Shown: positions 1 to 8,210 of the stretch, in pieces
Layout of the letters: each line of letters starts with the position of its first letter
How positions within the stretch are numbered: the first letter of the stretch is position 1
Made by a program: the position numbers and the translations under genes
Notes under the pieces: model-generated
The model's database searches: none
Seen by the model: only the letters and a program-made list of their open reading frames with translations
Told to the model about the DNA's origin: nothing
Assembly: GCF_900088415.1 (NCBI RefSeq)
Contig: NZ_FLLQ01000009.1
Span: forward strand, 1-64,000
Origin: Vibrio mediterranei
GTDB taxonomy: Bacteria > Pseudomonadota > Gammaproteobacteria > Enterobacterales > Vibrionaceae
Length of the DNA stretch: 64,000 nt
Direction: 5' to 3'

Positions 1-126
1 GGTGACAACATCCAAATGCAAGTTGAGCTAATCGCTCCAATCGCAATGGACGAAGGTCTACGTTTCGCTATCCGTGAAGGTGGCCGTACAGTAGGTGCTG
101 GTGTTGTTGCTAAGATCTTCGACTAA
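1..126 (+). CDS. tuf: Elongation factor Tu, C-terminal fragment (cut by window edge)
   Basis: This is the last 41 residues of EF-Tu, the GTPase that brings aminoacyl-tRNA to the ribosomal A site. The reading frame gives the conserved C-terminal beta-barrel (domain 3) signature, with EGLRFAIREGGRTVGAGVV just before the stop. The start lies outside the window. It precedes secE-nusG, as tufB does in E. coli. No tRNA-Trp gene is seen between tuf and secE. Confidence 0.97.
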   Translation, partial: GDNIQMQVELIAPIAMDEGLRFAIREGGRTVGAGVVAKIFD

Positions 127-186
127 TTCTTCGAATTGTCGCAAGCTCTGGGAAAATCTTTGAATAAGATTTGACTAAGCAATGCT

Positions 187-214
187 AAAAAGGGCATCAT
201 TTGATGCCCTTTTT
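187..214 (+). terminator. Rho-independent terminator after tuf
   Basis: An 8-bp stem (GGGCATCA at 192-199 with TGATGCCC at 202-209) closes a 2-base loop. It is preceded by an A-run and followed by a T-run, so it may work in both directions. It lies 61 bases after the tuf stop. The rest of the 127-426 gap is AT-rich and must hold the secE promoter. A weak candidate is TTGACT at 339-344, but I see no convincing -10 with it. Confidence 0.85.
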
Positions 215-426
215 CTGCGCTACTATATATAGAGGCGCAAAATTCATTCAGTGACTGCTCATTGTATGAATTTAGAAAGGATTTTAAGGGTTGAGTTGGA
301 AAGTAATTTCTACCTGAGCCTTTGGCTAAAATGTTGGTTTGACTCAAATTTAATCAACATTAAAGGAATAAGCCCTGCAGCAGCGGGGTTGTTGTCGTCT
401 AGTTAGACTTGTCACAGGTTGGTTTT

Positions 427-804
427 ATGAAAGCAAACGCTGAAACTCCTGATAGCTCAAATGCAGCAGATGTAATGAAGTGGATTGTCGCTTTTGCTCT
501 GCTAGCCGCCGCTGTTGTGGGTAATTACCTGTATGGAGAACTTTCTGTAGTTCTTCGCGCTGCAGGTGTAGTTGTATTGATTGCTGCGGCACTTGGTGTA
601 GCAGCTACAACAACAAAAGGTAAGGCAGCGATCACGTTCGCACGTGAAGCTCGCGTAGAAGTTCGCAAAGTAGTTTGGCCTACACGCCAAGAAACAATGC
701 AAACTACGCTGATTGTCCTTGCAGTAAGTATTGTAATGGCGCTTGCGTTATGGGGTATCGACGGCATTATGGTTCGTCTTGTTGCATTCATAACCGGGTT
801 ATAG
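427..804 (+). CDS. secE: Preprotein translocase subunit SecE
   Basis: SecE is the essential inner-membrane clamp of the SecYEG protein-conducting channel. The 125-residue protein has hydrophobic segments at about residues 19-35, 38-56 and 95-120, as in the three-segment SecE of enterobacteria (E. coli 127 residues). The conserved cytoplasmic stretch EARVEVRKVVWPTRQE precedes the last membrane segment. The start is the ATG at 427; an in-frame TTG at 409 would add six residues and is less likely. nusG follows 13 bases downstream, the usual secE-nusG pair. Confidence 0.97.
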   Translation: MKANAETPDSSNAADVMKWIVAFALLAAAVVGNYLYGELSVVLRAAGVVVLIAAALGVAATTTKGKAAITFAREARVEVRKVVWPTRQETMQTTLIVLAVSIVMALALWGIDGIMVRLVAFITGL

Positions 805-817
805 AGGGTGTTAATTC

Positions 818-1366
818 ATGAGTGAAGCTCCGAAAAAACGCTGGTACGTAGTTCAAGCCTTTTCTGGTTTTGAAGGACGTGTGGCTCAGTCTCTTCGCGA
901 ACATATTAAAATGCACGCAATGGAAGAGTACTTTGGCGAAGTGCTAGTACCGACTGAAGAAGTTGTGGAAATGCGCGCAGGCCAACGCCGTAAAAGCGAG
1001 CGTAAGTTCTTCCCAGGCTACGTTCTTGTTCAGATGATCATGAACGATGAGTCTTGGCACTTAGTACGCAGTGTGCCACGTGTCATGGGCTTCATTGGTG
1101 GTACCTCTGACCGTCCTGCACCTATCACTGATAAAGAAGCTGACGCTATCCTAAATCGTCTAGAGAAGGCTAGTGAAGCTCCTCGTCCAAGAACAATGTT
1201 CGAAGCGGGTGAAGTGGTACGTGTCAATGAAGGTCCATTTGCTGACTTCAACGGTACTGTTGAAGAAGTGGATTACGATAAGAGCCGCGTAAAAGTGTCT
1301 GTATCGATCTTTGGTCGTGCAACACCAGTTGAGCTTGAATTCGGTCAAGTGGATAAGCTTGACTAA
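818..1366 (+). CDS. nusG: Transcription termination/antitermination factor NusG
   Basis: NusG binds RNA polymerase, suppresses pausing, and couples transcription to Rho or to the ribosome through S10. At 182 residues it matches the family length (E. coli 181). The N-terminal NGN domain starts at KKRWYVVQAFSGFEGRVAQ and includes FFPGYVLVQM. The C-terminal KOW domain has the GEVVRVNEGPFADFNGTVEE signature around residues 129-148. It is the second gene of the secE operon, and the overlapping promoter and hairpin of rplKA follow within 50 bases. Confidence 0.98.
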   Translation: MSEAPKKRWYVVQAFSGFEGRVAQSLREHIKMHAMEEYFGEVLVPTEEVVEMRAGQRRKSERKFFPGYVLVQMIMNDESWHLVRSVPRVMGFIGGTSDRPAPITDKEADAILNRLEKASEAPRPRTMFEAGEVVRVNEGPFADFNGTVEEVDYDKSRVKVSVSIFGRATPVELEFGQVDKLD

Positions 1367-1406
1367 TACTCGATTTTAAAGAGTATAAAAAATCACCTTT
1401 TTAGGG

Positions 1407-1435
1407 TTGAATAGGGCGCGAATTATGCTTATAAT
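1407..1435 (+). promoter_or_regulatory. Probable rplKA promoter with -10 inside a hairpin
   Basis: A near-consensus sigma-70 promoter is visible: TTGAAT at 1407-1412, 17 bases, then TATAAT at 1430-1435. The base run between the -10 and the expected start is CG-rich (CGCGCC), the discriminator type usual in stringently controlled ribosomal promoters. The -10 lies in the right arm of the hairpin at 1415-1443. Confidence 0.75.
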
Positions 1436-1448
1436 TTCGCGCCTTTTT
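1414..1448 (+). terminator. Hairpin with T-run after nusG
   Basis: GGCGCGAATTAT at 1415-1426 pairs with 1431-1443 (one bulged T), followed by TTTTT. It fits an intrinsic terminator for the secE-nusG transcript, while the same bases carry the -10 of the next promoter. Confidence 0.7.
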
Positions 1449-1531
1449 ACAGCACTGACTGTAGAAAGTTTTATCAAAACACGGGGAGCTTTCCACTCGG
1501 ATAGCGTTTGAACCCAAAATTAGGAAATATC

Positions 1532-1960
1532 ATGGCTAAGAAAGTTGAAGCTTATATCAAACTGCAAGTTGCAGCTGGTATGGCAAACCCAAGTCCACCG
1601 GTTGGTCCTGCTCTAGGTCAACACGGTGTGAACATCATGGAATTCTGTAAAGCGTTCAACGCAAAAACAGAATCTATTGAGAAAGGTCTACCGACTCCAG
1701 TAGTTATCACTGTTTACAACGACCGTTCTTTCACGTTCGTAACTAAGACTCCACCTGCTGCTGTTCTTCTTAAGAAAGCTGCTGGCGTTAAGTCTGGTTC
1801 AGGTCGTCCTAACACTGAAAAAGTGGGTACAGTGACTGACGCTCAAATCCAAGAAATCGCAGAAACTAAAGCTGCTGATATGACTGGTGCTGACATTGAA
1901 GCGATGAAGCGTTCTATTGCGGGTACTGCTCGTTCAATGGGCCTAGTGGTAGAGGGTTAA
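1532..1960 (+). CDS. rplK: 50S ribosomal protein L11
   Basis: L11 binds the GTPase-associated region of 23S rRNA; in E. coli it is needed for RelA activation on stalled ribosomes. The 142-residue protein begins MAKKVEAYIKLQVAAG and has the Pro-rich linker NPSPPVGPALGQHGVN near residue 20. The start is the ATG at 1532 preceded by AGGAAAT. A TTG eight codons upstream keeps the frame open but lacks a ribosome binding site. It forms an operon with rplA, four bases downstream. Confidence 0.98.
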   Translation: MAKKVEAYIKLQVAAGMANPSPPVGPALGQHGVNIMEFCKAFNAKTESIEKGLPTPVVITVYNDRSFTFVTKTPPAAVLLKKAAGVKSGSGRPNTEKVGTVTDAQIQEIAETKAADMTGADIEAMKRSIAGTARSMGLVVEG

Positions 1961-1964
1961 GATC

Positions 1965-2666
1965 ATGGCAAAACTTACTAAGCGTATGCGCGTTATCCGC
2001 GAAAAAGTTGAAGTAACTAAAGAATACGAAATCAACGAAGCTGTAGCTCTTCTTAAAGAACTAGCAACTGCTAAATTCGTTGAGTCTGTAGACGTTGCTG
2101 TTAACCTAGGCATCGATGCTCGTAAATCTGACCAGAACGTACGTGGTGCAACTGTACTACCTCACGGTACTGGCCGCGAAATCCGCGTTGCAGTGTTCAC
2201 TCAAGGTGCAAACGCTGAAGCAGCTAAAGAAGCTGGCGCAGACATCGTTGGTATGGAAGATCTTGCTGAGCAAGTTAAGAAAGGCGAAATGAACTTCGAC
2301 GTAGTTGTTGCTTCTCCAGATGCAATGCGTGTTGTTGGTCAACTAGGTACTATCCTAGGTCCTCGCGGTCTTATGCCAAACCCTAAAGTTGGTACTGTAA
2401 CTCCTAACGTTGCTGAAGCTGTTAAGAACGCTAAAGCTGGTCAGGTTCGTTACCGTAACGACAAAAACGGCATCATTCACACTACTATCGGTAAAGTGAA
2501 TTTCGAAGCGAACCAACTACAAGAGAACCTAGAAGCTCTACTAGTTGCGCTTAAGAAAGCGAAGCCGTCTTCAGCGAAAGGTACTTTCCTGAAGAAAGTA
2601 AGCATCTCTACTACTATGGGTGCTGGTGTTTCTGTAGATCAATCTACACTAAACACTCAAGCTTAA
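1965..2666 (+). CDS. rplA: 50S ribosomal protein L1
   Basis: L1 forms the mobile L1 stalk at the ribosomal E site and, in E. coli, represses the rplKA mRNA by binding its leader. The protein is 233 residues (E. coli 234) with the family signature GRGLMPNPKVGTV-like GPRGLMPNPKVGTVT near residue 130. It is co-transcribed with rplK at a 4-base gap, which suggests translational coupling. The coding sequence is rich in the preferred codons of highly expressed Vibrio genes. Confidence 0.98.
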   Translation: MAKLTKRMRVIREKVEVTKEYEINEAVALLKELATAKFVESVDVAVNLGIDARKSDQNVRGATVLPHGTGREIRVAVFTQGANAEAAKEAGADIVGMEDLAEQVKKGEMNFDVVVASPDAMRVVGQLGTILGPRGLMPNPKVGTVTPNVAEAVKNAKAGQVRYRNDKNGIIHTTIGKVNFEANQLQENLEALLVALKKAKPSSAKGTFLKKVSISTTMGAGVSVDQSTLNTQA

Positions 2667-2670
2667 TTGC

Positions 2671-2698
2671 TTGCATAGGCGCAGAAATTATGTATAAT
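2671..2698 (+). promoter_or_regulatory. Probable rplJL-rpoBC promoter inside an inverted repeat
   Basis: TTGCAT at 2671-2676 and TATAAT at 2693-2698 are 16 bases apart. The -10 sits in the inverted repeat 2675-2709 (ATAGGCGCA with TGCGCCTAT at the base), which has no T-run after it. The layout mirrors the rplKA promoter. Confidence 0.7.
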
Positions 2699-2704
2699 TT
2701 TGCG

Positions 2705-2925
2705 CCTATCAAATTTGTGGTTGGGGCTGAAACTCCTTAGGGAATTTAGCCTCCGTCCAAGACCGTAGGCGTTCTGAAAAGAACTTAATCATACCTACGT
2801 AGATGGTGCCAGACTGAAAGGAAGTTGAACTTAACGTTTATCTTTCTTCTGGAAAAAGCACCGTATGAACTCCCAAAATCGTGAAGATTTCGGGTGGTGT
2901 AAAAACAACCAGGAGTAAATCCAAG
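2705..2925 (+). ncRNA. L10 (rplJ) autoregulatory mRNA leader
   Basis: About 220 bases of untranslated leader lie between the promoter and rplJ. In E. coli the corresponding leader is bound by the L10-L12 complex to repress its own translation. The segment near 2820-2870 (for example AACTTAACGTTTATCTTTCT) closely resembles the E. coli rplJ leader as I remember it, and several pairing segments precede it. I could not fold it. A covariance search with the Rfam L10 leader model would settle it. Confidence 0.75.
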
Positions 2926-3420
2926 ATGGCTTTAAACCTTCAAGACAAAAAAGCAATTGTTGCTGAAGTCAACGAAGCAGCCAGTGGTGCACTTTCTGCA
3001 GTTGTAGCTGACTCTCGTGGCGTTGAAGTAGGCGCGATGACTTCTCTACGTAAACAAGCGCGTGAAGCGGGTGTTTACATGAGAGTTGTTCGTAACACTC
3101 TAGCACGCCGTGCAGTAGAAGGTACTGAGTATGAGTGTCTAACTGACACTTTCACTGGTCCAACTCTACTTGCATTCTCTAACGAGCACCCAGGTGCTGC
3201 AGCGCGTCTTTTCAAAGACTTCGCTAAAGAGAACAAAGAATTCGAGATCAAAGCTGCTGCATTTGAAGGCGCGGTTACTGATGCTGAAGTACTAGCGACA
3301 CTACCAACTTACGACGAAGCAATTGCACGCCTAATGATGTGCATGAAAGAAGCTTCTGCAGGCAAGCTGGTACGTACTATCGCTGCACTACGCGACCAGA
3401 AGCAAGAAGAAGCTGCTTAA
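2926..3420 (+). CDS. rplJ: 50S ribosomal protein L10
   Basis: L10 anchors the L7/L12 dimers to the 23S rRNA, forming the ribosomal stalk. The protein is 164 residues (E. coli 165): MALNLQDKKAIVAEVNEAA at the N-terminus, the RNA-binding body with RVVRNTLARRAVE, and the C-terminal helix that holds L12. The start is the ATG at 2926 after AGGAGTAAATCC. The frame stays open 15 codons upstream into the regulatory leader, but that extension has no homology. rplL follows after 59 bases. Confidence 0.98.
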   Translation: MALNLQDKKAIVAEVNEAASGALSAVVADSRGVEVGAMTSLRKQAREAGVYMRVVRNTLARRAVEGTEYECLTDTFTGPTLLAFSNEHPGAAARLFKDFAKENKEFEIKAAAFEGAVTDAEVLATLPTYDEAIARLMMCMKEASAGKLVRTIAALRDQKQEEAA

Positions 3421-3479
3421 TCAGCTTGCTTTTTACTGGTTGCAAAATAAACTTATTGTTGACTTAAAAGAGAATTGTT

Positions 3480-3848
3480 ATGTCTATTACTAACGAGCAA
3501 ATCCTAGACGCAGTTGCAGAAATGTCTGTAATGCAAGTTGTTGAGCTTATCGAAGCTATGGAAGAGAAATTCGGCGTATCTGCTGCAGCTGCTGTTGTAG
3601 CTGGCGGTGCTGCTGGTGGCGAAGCTGCTGCTGAGCAAACTGAATTCGACGTAATCCTAACTGCTGCTGGCGGTAACAAAGTTGCTGTTATCAAAGCGGT
3701 ACGTGGCGCAACAGGTCTAGGCCTTAAAGAAGCTAAAGGTCTTGTAGACTCAGCTCCAGCACCTCTAAAAGAAGGCGTTGACAAAGCTGAAGCTGAAGCT
3801 CTTAAAGCTCAGCTAGAAGAAGCTGGTGCTTCTGTTGAAGTTAAGTAA
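3480..3848 (+). CDS. rplL: 50S ribosomal protein L7/L12
   Basis: L7/L12 is the multicopy stalk protein that recruits and stimulates the translational GTPases. The 122-residue acidic protein shows the N-terminal dimerisation domain (MSITNEQILDAVAEMSVMQV), an Ala/Gly-rich hinge near residues 35-52, and the C-terminal domain with AVIKAVRGATGLGLKEAK that contacts factors. An attenuating terminator between rplL and rpoB explains how L12 can be made in excess over RNA polymerase from one transcript. Confidence 0.98.
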   Translation: MSITNEQILDAVAEMSVMQVVELIEAMEEKFGVSAAAAVVAGGAAGGEAAAEQTEFDVILTAAGGNKVAVIKAVRGATGLGLKEAKGLVDSAPAPLKEGVDKAEAEALKAQLEEAGASVEVK

Positions 3849-3881
3849 TTATTACTTAATTTCTTAGCCTAACAGGCTAAT

Positions 3882-3912
3882 GGCTGGTGGTTTATTGACC
3901 ACCGGCCTTTTT
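3882..3912 (+). terminator. rplL-rpoB attenuator (partial terminator)
   Basis: A 10-bp stem (3882-3891 with 3898-3907, one mismatch) is followed by TTTTT. A second small hairpin (TTAGCCT / AGGCTAA, about 3864-3880) lies just upstream. In E. coli the same interval holds an attenuator and an RNase III site that reduce rpoBC relative to rplJL. The remaining bases up to 4097 are leader sequence. Confidence 0.8.
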
Positions 3913-4097
3913 GCGCTGTAGGGCGTAGATGAATTTTCCTGCTGTTTAAGCATCTACGCACCATGCAAAAAACGTTGCTCGACGCTTGAGTTAACGTCAC
4001 TACAGTAAACAGTTGTTAGTCACTGCCCCATACTCCACCTTAAGTAACTAGGATGGACGGGCAGTTTGGGTCACTTATCAGCGAGCTGAGGAACCCC

Positions 4098-7000
4098 ATG
4101 GTTCACTCTTATACCGAGAAAAAGCGCATCCGTAAGGACTTTGGTACTCGTCCACAAGTTTTGGACATTCCATACCTGCTATCGATCCAGCTCGATTCGT
4201 TCGACAAATTTATCGAACAGGATCCTGAAGGACAATATGGACTTGAAGCTGCTTTTCGTTCTGTATTTCCGATTCAGAGCTATAACGGCAATTCTGAGCT
4301 GCAATACGTTAGCTACCGTCTTGGTGAGCCAGTATTTGACGTTAAAGAATGTCAAATTCGTGGCGTTACCTATTCAAAACCACTACGCGTAAAACTGCGC
4401 CTAGTTATCTTTGATAGAGACGCACCGGCAGGTACTGTAAAAGACATTAAAGAACAAGAAGTCTACATGGGCGAAATTCCGCTTATGACTGACAATGGTA
4501 CCTTCGTTATCAATGGTACCGAGAGGGTTATCGTATCCCAGCTGCACCGAAGCCCAGGCGTGTTCTTCGACAGCGATAAGGGTAAGACTCACTCTTCAGG
4601 TAAAGTTCTTTATAACGCACGTGTTATTCCTTACCGTGGTTCATGGCTCGACTTCGAGTTTGACCCGAAAGATAACCTATACGTACGTATTGACCGTCGT
4701 CGTAAACTACCAGCATCGATCATTCTTCGTGCACTAGGTAAGACGTCGGAAGAAATCCTCGATATCTTCTTCGAAAAAGTAAACTTCGAAGTGAAAGACC
4801 AAACTCTACTTATGGAGTTGGTACCTGAGCGTCTACGTGGTGAGACTGCTTCATTCGATATCGAAGCCAATGGCAAGACTTATGTTGAGACTGGTCGTCG
4901 TGTTACTGCTCGTCACATCCGTCAACTTGAAAAAGATGGCGTTGAGTTCATTGAAGTACCTGTCGAGTACATCGTAGGTAAAGTAGCTTCTAAAGACTAC
5001 ATCAATGAAGCGACAGGTGAGATCATCGTTGGTGCAAACCAAGAGATCAGCCTAGAAGCATTAGCGAACCTATCTCAGGCAGGCGTTAAGAAACTAGAAG
5101 TTCTATTTACGAACGATCTAGACCACGGTCCGTTCATGTCTGACACACTACGTGTCGACAGCACGGTAGACCGCATCTCTGCGTTGGTAGAAATCTACCG
5201 CATGATGCGCCCTGGTGAGCCGCCAACAAAAGAAGCTGCAGAAGCACTATTCGAAAGCCTATTCTTCTCTGAAGAGCGTTATGATCTATCGACTGTTGGT
5301 CGTATGAAGTTTAACAGCTCTATCGGTCGTGAAGATGGCCTAGAGCAGGGTACGCTTGATGAGACTGATATCATCGAAGTGATGAAGAAGCTTATCGCGA
5401 TCCGTAACGGTATTGGTGAAGTTGATGATATCGACCACCTAGGTAACCGTCGTATCCGTTCTGTAGGTGAAATGGCTGAGAACCAATTCCGTGTTGGTCT
5501 GGTACGTGTTGAACGTGCAGTAAAAGAGCGTTTGAGCCTAGGTGACCTTGATGCAATCATGCCTCAAGACCTAATCAACGCTAAGCCTATTTCTGCGGCA
5601 GTTAAAGAATTCTTCGGTTCTTCACAGCTTTCTCAGTTTATGGACCAAAACAACCCGCTTTCAGAAGTAACGCATAAGCGTCGTATTTCTGCATTGGGTC
5701 CTGGTGGTCTTACTCGTGAGCGTGCTGGCTTCGAAGTACGTGACGTACACGTAACTCACTACGGTCGTCTATGTCCTATCGAAACACCTGAAGGTCCGAA
5801 CATCGGTCTAATTAACTCTCTATCTGCGTTTGCGCGTTGTAACGAGTACGGCTTCCTAGAAACGCCATACCGTCGCGTTGTAGATGGTGTAGTAACTGAC
5901 GAAGTTGATTACCTATCAGCAATCGAAGAGGGCCAATTCGTTATCGCACAGGCTAACGCTGCGCTAACTGAAGAAGGTACTTTTGCTGACGAGCTAATCA
6001 CTGCACGTCAAAAAGGTGAATCTGGTCTTCACCCACGCGACCATGTTAACTACATGGACGTTGCGACAAACCAAGTAGTATCTATCGCTGCATCGCTTAT
6101 CCCGTTCCTAGAACACGATGATGCGAACCGTGCATTGATGGGTGCGAACATGCAACGTCAGGCTGTTCCAACGCTTAAGGCTGACAAGCCTCTAGTTGGT
6201 ACTGGTATCGAGCGCAATGTAGCGGTTGACTCTGGTGTTACAGCAGTAGCTAAACGTGGCGGTACAGTTCAGTCTGTAGATGCTTCTCGTATCGTTATCA
6301 AAGTTAACGAAGACGAGCTGATCCCTGGCGAAGCAGGTATCGACATTTACAACCTAACTAAGTACACGCGTTCTAACCAGAACACTTGTATTAACCAGCG
6401 CCCAACTGTACTACCTGGTGAACCAGTAGCACGTGGTGACGTTCTTGCTGATGGTCCTTCAACAGACCTTGGTGAACTAGCGCTTGGTCAAAACATGCGT
6501 ATCGCGTTCATGCCTTGGAACGGTTACAACTTCGAAGACTCGATCTTAGTATCTGAGCGCGTAGTTCAAGAAGACCGCTTCACGACTATCCACATCCAAG
6601 AGCTTTCTTGTGTGGCACGTGATACTAAGCTGGGTTCTGAAGAGATCACAGCGGATATTCCAAACGTAGGTGAGTCTGCTCTGTCTAAACTAGACGAGTC
6701 AGGTATCGTTTACATCGGTGCTGAAGTTAAGGGTGGTGACATCCTAGTTGGTAAAGTAACGCCTAAAGGTGAAACTCAGCTAACTCCTGAAGAGAAGCTA
6801 CTACGCGCGATCTTCGGTGAAAAAGCATCTGACGTTAAAGATACTTCACTACGTGTACCTAACTCTGTTTCAGGTACCATCATTGACGTTCAAGTCTTCA
6901 CTCGCGATGGCGTAGAGAAAGACAAGCGTGCTCTAGAAATTGAGCAAATGCAGCTGAAAGAAGCGAAGAAAGACCTAACTGAAGAATTCCAGATTCTTGA

Positions 7001-8123
7001 GGGTGGCCTTCTAAACCGTGTGAAAGCTGTATTACTTCAAGGTGGTTACTCTGACGCTAAACTAGATACTATCGATCGTAAGAAGTGGCTAGAACTAACG
7101 CTAGAAGACGATGCACTGCAATCTCAGCTTGAGCAACTTGCAGAGCAGTACGACGAGCTACGTGCAGACTTTGATAAGAAGTTTGAAACTAAGCGTCGTA
7201 AGATCACTCAAGGTGATGACCTAGCGCCTGGCGTTCTTAAGATTGTTAAAGTTTACCTAGCGGTTAAACGTCGTATCCAGCCTGGTGATAAGATGGCGGG
7301 TCGTCACGGTAACAAGGGTGTTATCTCTAAGATCAACCCTGTTGAAGACATGCCTTACGATGAGAAGGGTCAACCTGTCGACATCGTACTTAACCCACTG
7401 GGTGTACCTTCGCGTATGAACATCGGTCAGATCCTTGAGGTTCACTTAGGTCTGGCAGCGAAAGGTATCGGTGACAAGATCAACCAGATGGTTAAAGAGC
7501 AGCAAGAGCTAGCGAAATTCCGCGAATTCCTGCAGAAGGTTTACGATCTAGGTGGTACTCGTCAGAACGTTGATATTGCATCACTGTCTGATGACGAAGT
7601 ACGTACTCTGGTTAAGAACCTACGTGGCGGTCTACCGATTGCTACACCTGTCTTTGACGGTGCGTCTGAGAAGTCTATTAAAGAACTTCTAAAACTGGGT
7701 GACCTACCAGAATCTGGTCAGCTAACTCTGTTTGACGGTCGTACTGGTGATGCGTTTGAGCGTCCTGTAACTGTAGGTTACATGTACATGCTGAAACTGA
7801 ACCACCTTGTTGATGACAAGATGCACGCTCGTTCAACTGGTTCGTACAGCCTAGTAACTCAGCAACCACTTGGTGGTAAAGCTCAGTTCGGTGGTCAGCG
7901 TTTCGGTGAGATGGAAGTATGGGCACTAGAAGCATACGGTGCAGCATATACGCTTCAAGAAATGCTAACGGTTAAGTCTGATGACGTTAACGGCCGTACG
8001 AAGATGTATAAGAACATCGTCGATGGTAACCACAGCATGGAACCTGGCATGCCAGAATCGTTCAACGTACTGTTGAAAGAGATCCGCTCGCTAGGTATCA
8101 ACATCGAGCTAGAAGACGAATAA
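4098..8123 (+). CDS. rpoB: DNA-directed RNA polymerase subunit beta
   Basis: RpoB forms one half of the RNA polymerase active-site cleft and binds rifampicin. The 1341-residue protein (E. coli 1342) begins MVHSYTEKKRIRKDFG. The ATG at 4098 is chosen because it follows GAGGA and matches the E. coli N-terminus; an upstream in-frame ATG at 4053 would add 15 unrelated residues. The rifampicin pocket is present as SQLSQFMDQNNPLSEVTHKR, followed by RISALGPGG. The S, D, H and S residues commonly mutated to resistance are all wild type. The C-terminal clamp region ends with LGINIELEDE. It is co-transcribed with rpoC. Confidence 0.99.
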   Translation: MVHSYTEKKRIRKDFGTRPQVLDIPYLLSIQLDSFDKFIEQDPEGQYGLEAAFRSVFPIQSYNGNSELQYVSYRLGEPVFDVKECQIRGVTYSKPLRVKLRLVIFDRDAPAGTVKDIKEQEVYMGEIPLMTDNGTFVINGTERVIVSQLHRSPGVFFDSDKGKTHSSGKVLYNARVIPYRGSWLDFEFDPKDNLYVRIDRRRKLPASIILRALGKTSEEILDIFFEKVNFEVKDQTLLMELVPERLRGETASFDIEANGKTYVETGRRVTARHIRQLEKDGVEFIEVPVEYIVGKVASKDYINEATGEIIVGANQEISLEALANLSQAGVKKLEVLFTNDLDHGPFMSDTLRVDSTVDRISALVEIYRMMRPGEPPTKEAAEALFESLFFSEERYDLSTVGRMKFNSSIGREDGLEQGTLDETDIIEVMKKLIAIRNGIGEVDDIDHLGNRRIRSVGEMAENQFRVGLVRVERAVKERLSLGDLDAIMPQDLINAKPISAAVKEFFGSSQLSQFMDQNNPLSEVTHKRRISALGPGGLTRERAGFEVRDVHVTHYGRLCPIETPEGPNIGLINSLSAFARCNEYGFLETPYRRVVDGVVTDEVDYLSAIEEGQFVIAQANAALTEEGTFADELITARQKGESGLHPRDHVNYMDVATNQVVSIAASLIPFLEHDDANRALMGANMQRQAVPTLKADKPLVGTGIERNVAVDSGVTAVAKRGGTVQSVDASRIVIKVNEDELIPGEAGIDIYNLTKYTRSNQNTCINQRPTVLPGEPVARGDVLADGPSTDLGELALGQNMRIAFMPWNGYNFEDSILVSERVVQEDRFTTIHIQELSCVARDTKLGSEEITADIPNVGESALSKLDESGIVYIGAEVKGGDILVGKVTPKGETQLTPEEKLLRAIFGEKASDVKDTSLRVPNSVSGTIIDVQVFTRDGVEKDKRALEIEQMQLKEAKKDLTEEFQILEGGLLNRVKAVLLQGGYSDAKLDTIDRKKWLELTLEDDALQSQLEQLAEQYDELRADFDKKFETKRRKITQGDDLAPGVLKIVKVYLAVKRRIQPGDKMAGRHGNKGVISKINPVEDMPYDEKGQPVDIVLNPLGVPSRMNIGQILEVHLGLAAKGIGDKINQMVKEQQELAKFREFLQKVYDLGGTRQNVDIASLSDDEVRTLVKNLRGGLPIATPVFDGASEKSIKELLKLGDLPESGQLTLFDGRTGDAFERPVTVGYMYMLKLNHLVDDKMHARSTGSYSLVTQQPLGGKAQFGGQRFGEMEVWALEAYGAAYTLQEMLTVKSDDVNGRTKMYKNIVDGNHSMEPGMPESFNVLLKEIRSLGINIELEDE

Positions 8124-8210
8124 TCCATAAGGATTATCTGGTAGAAAAGGGGCTCGCGCAGGTTTGCTGACCAAGCGAGCACCTTTTTAAACTCCTTACA
8201 GGAGCTGATT

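Noticed and set aside
127..426. tRNA-Trp expected between tuf and secE in some vibrios
   Set aside because: I looked for a cloverleaf and a T-loop GTTCGA-type motif with CCA end and found neither in this gap.
5580..5720. Possible rifampicin-resistance substitutions in rpoB
   Set aside because: The pocket residues equal the sensitive E. coli sequence apart from a conservative I to V, so no resistance allele is seen.
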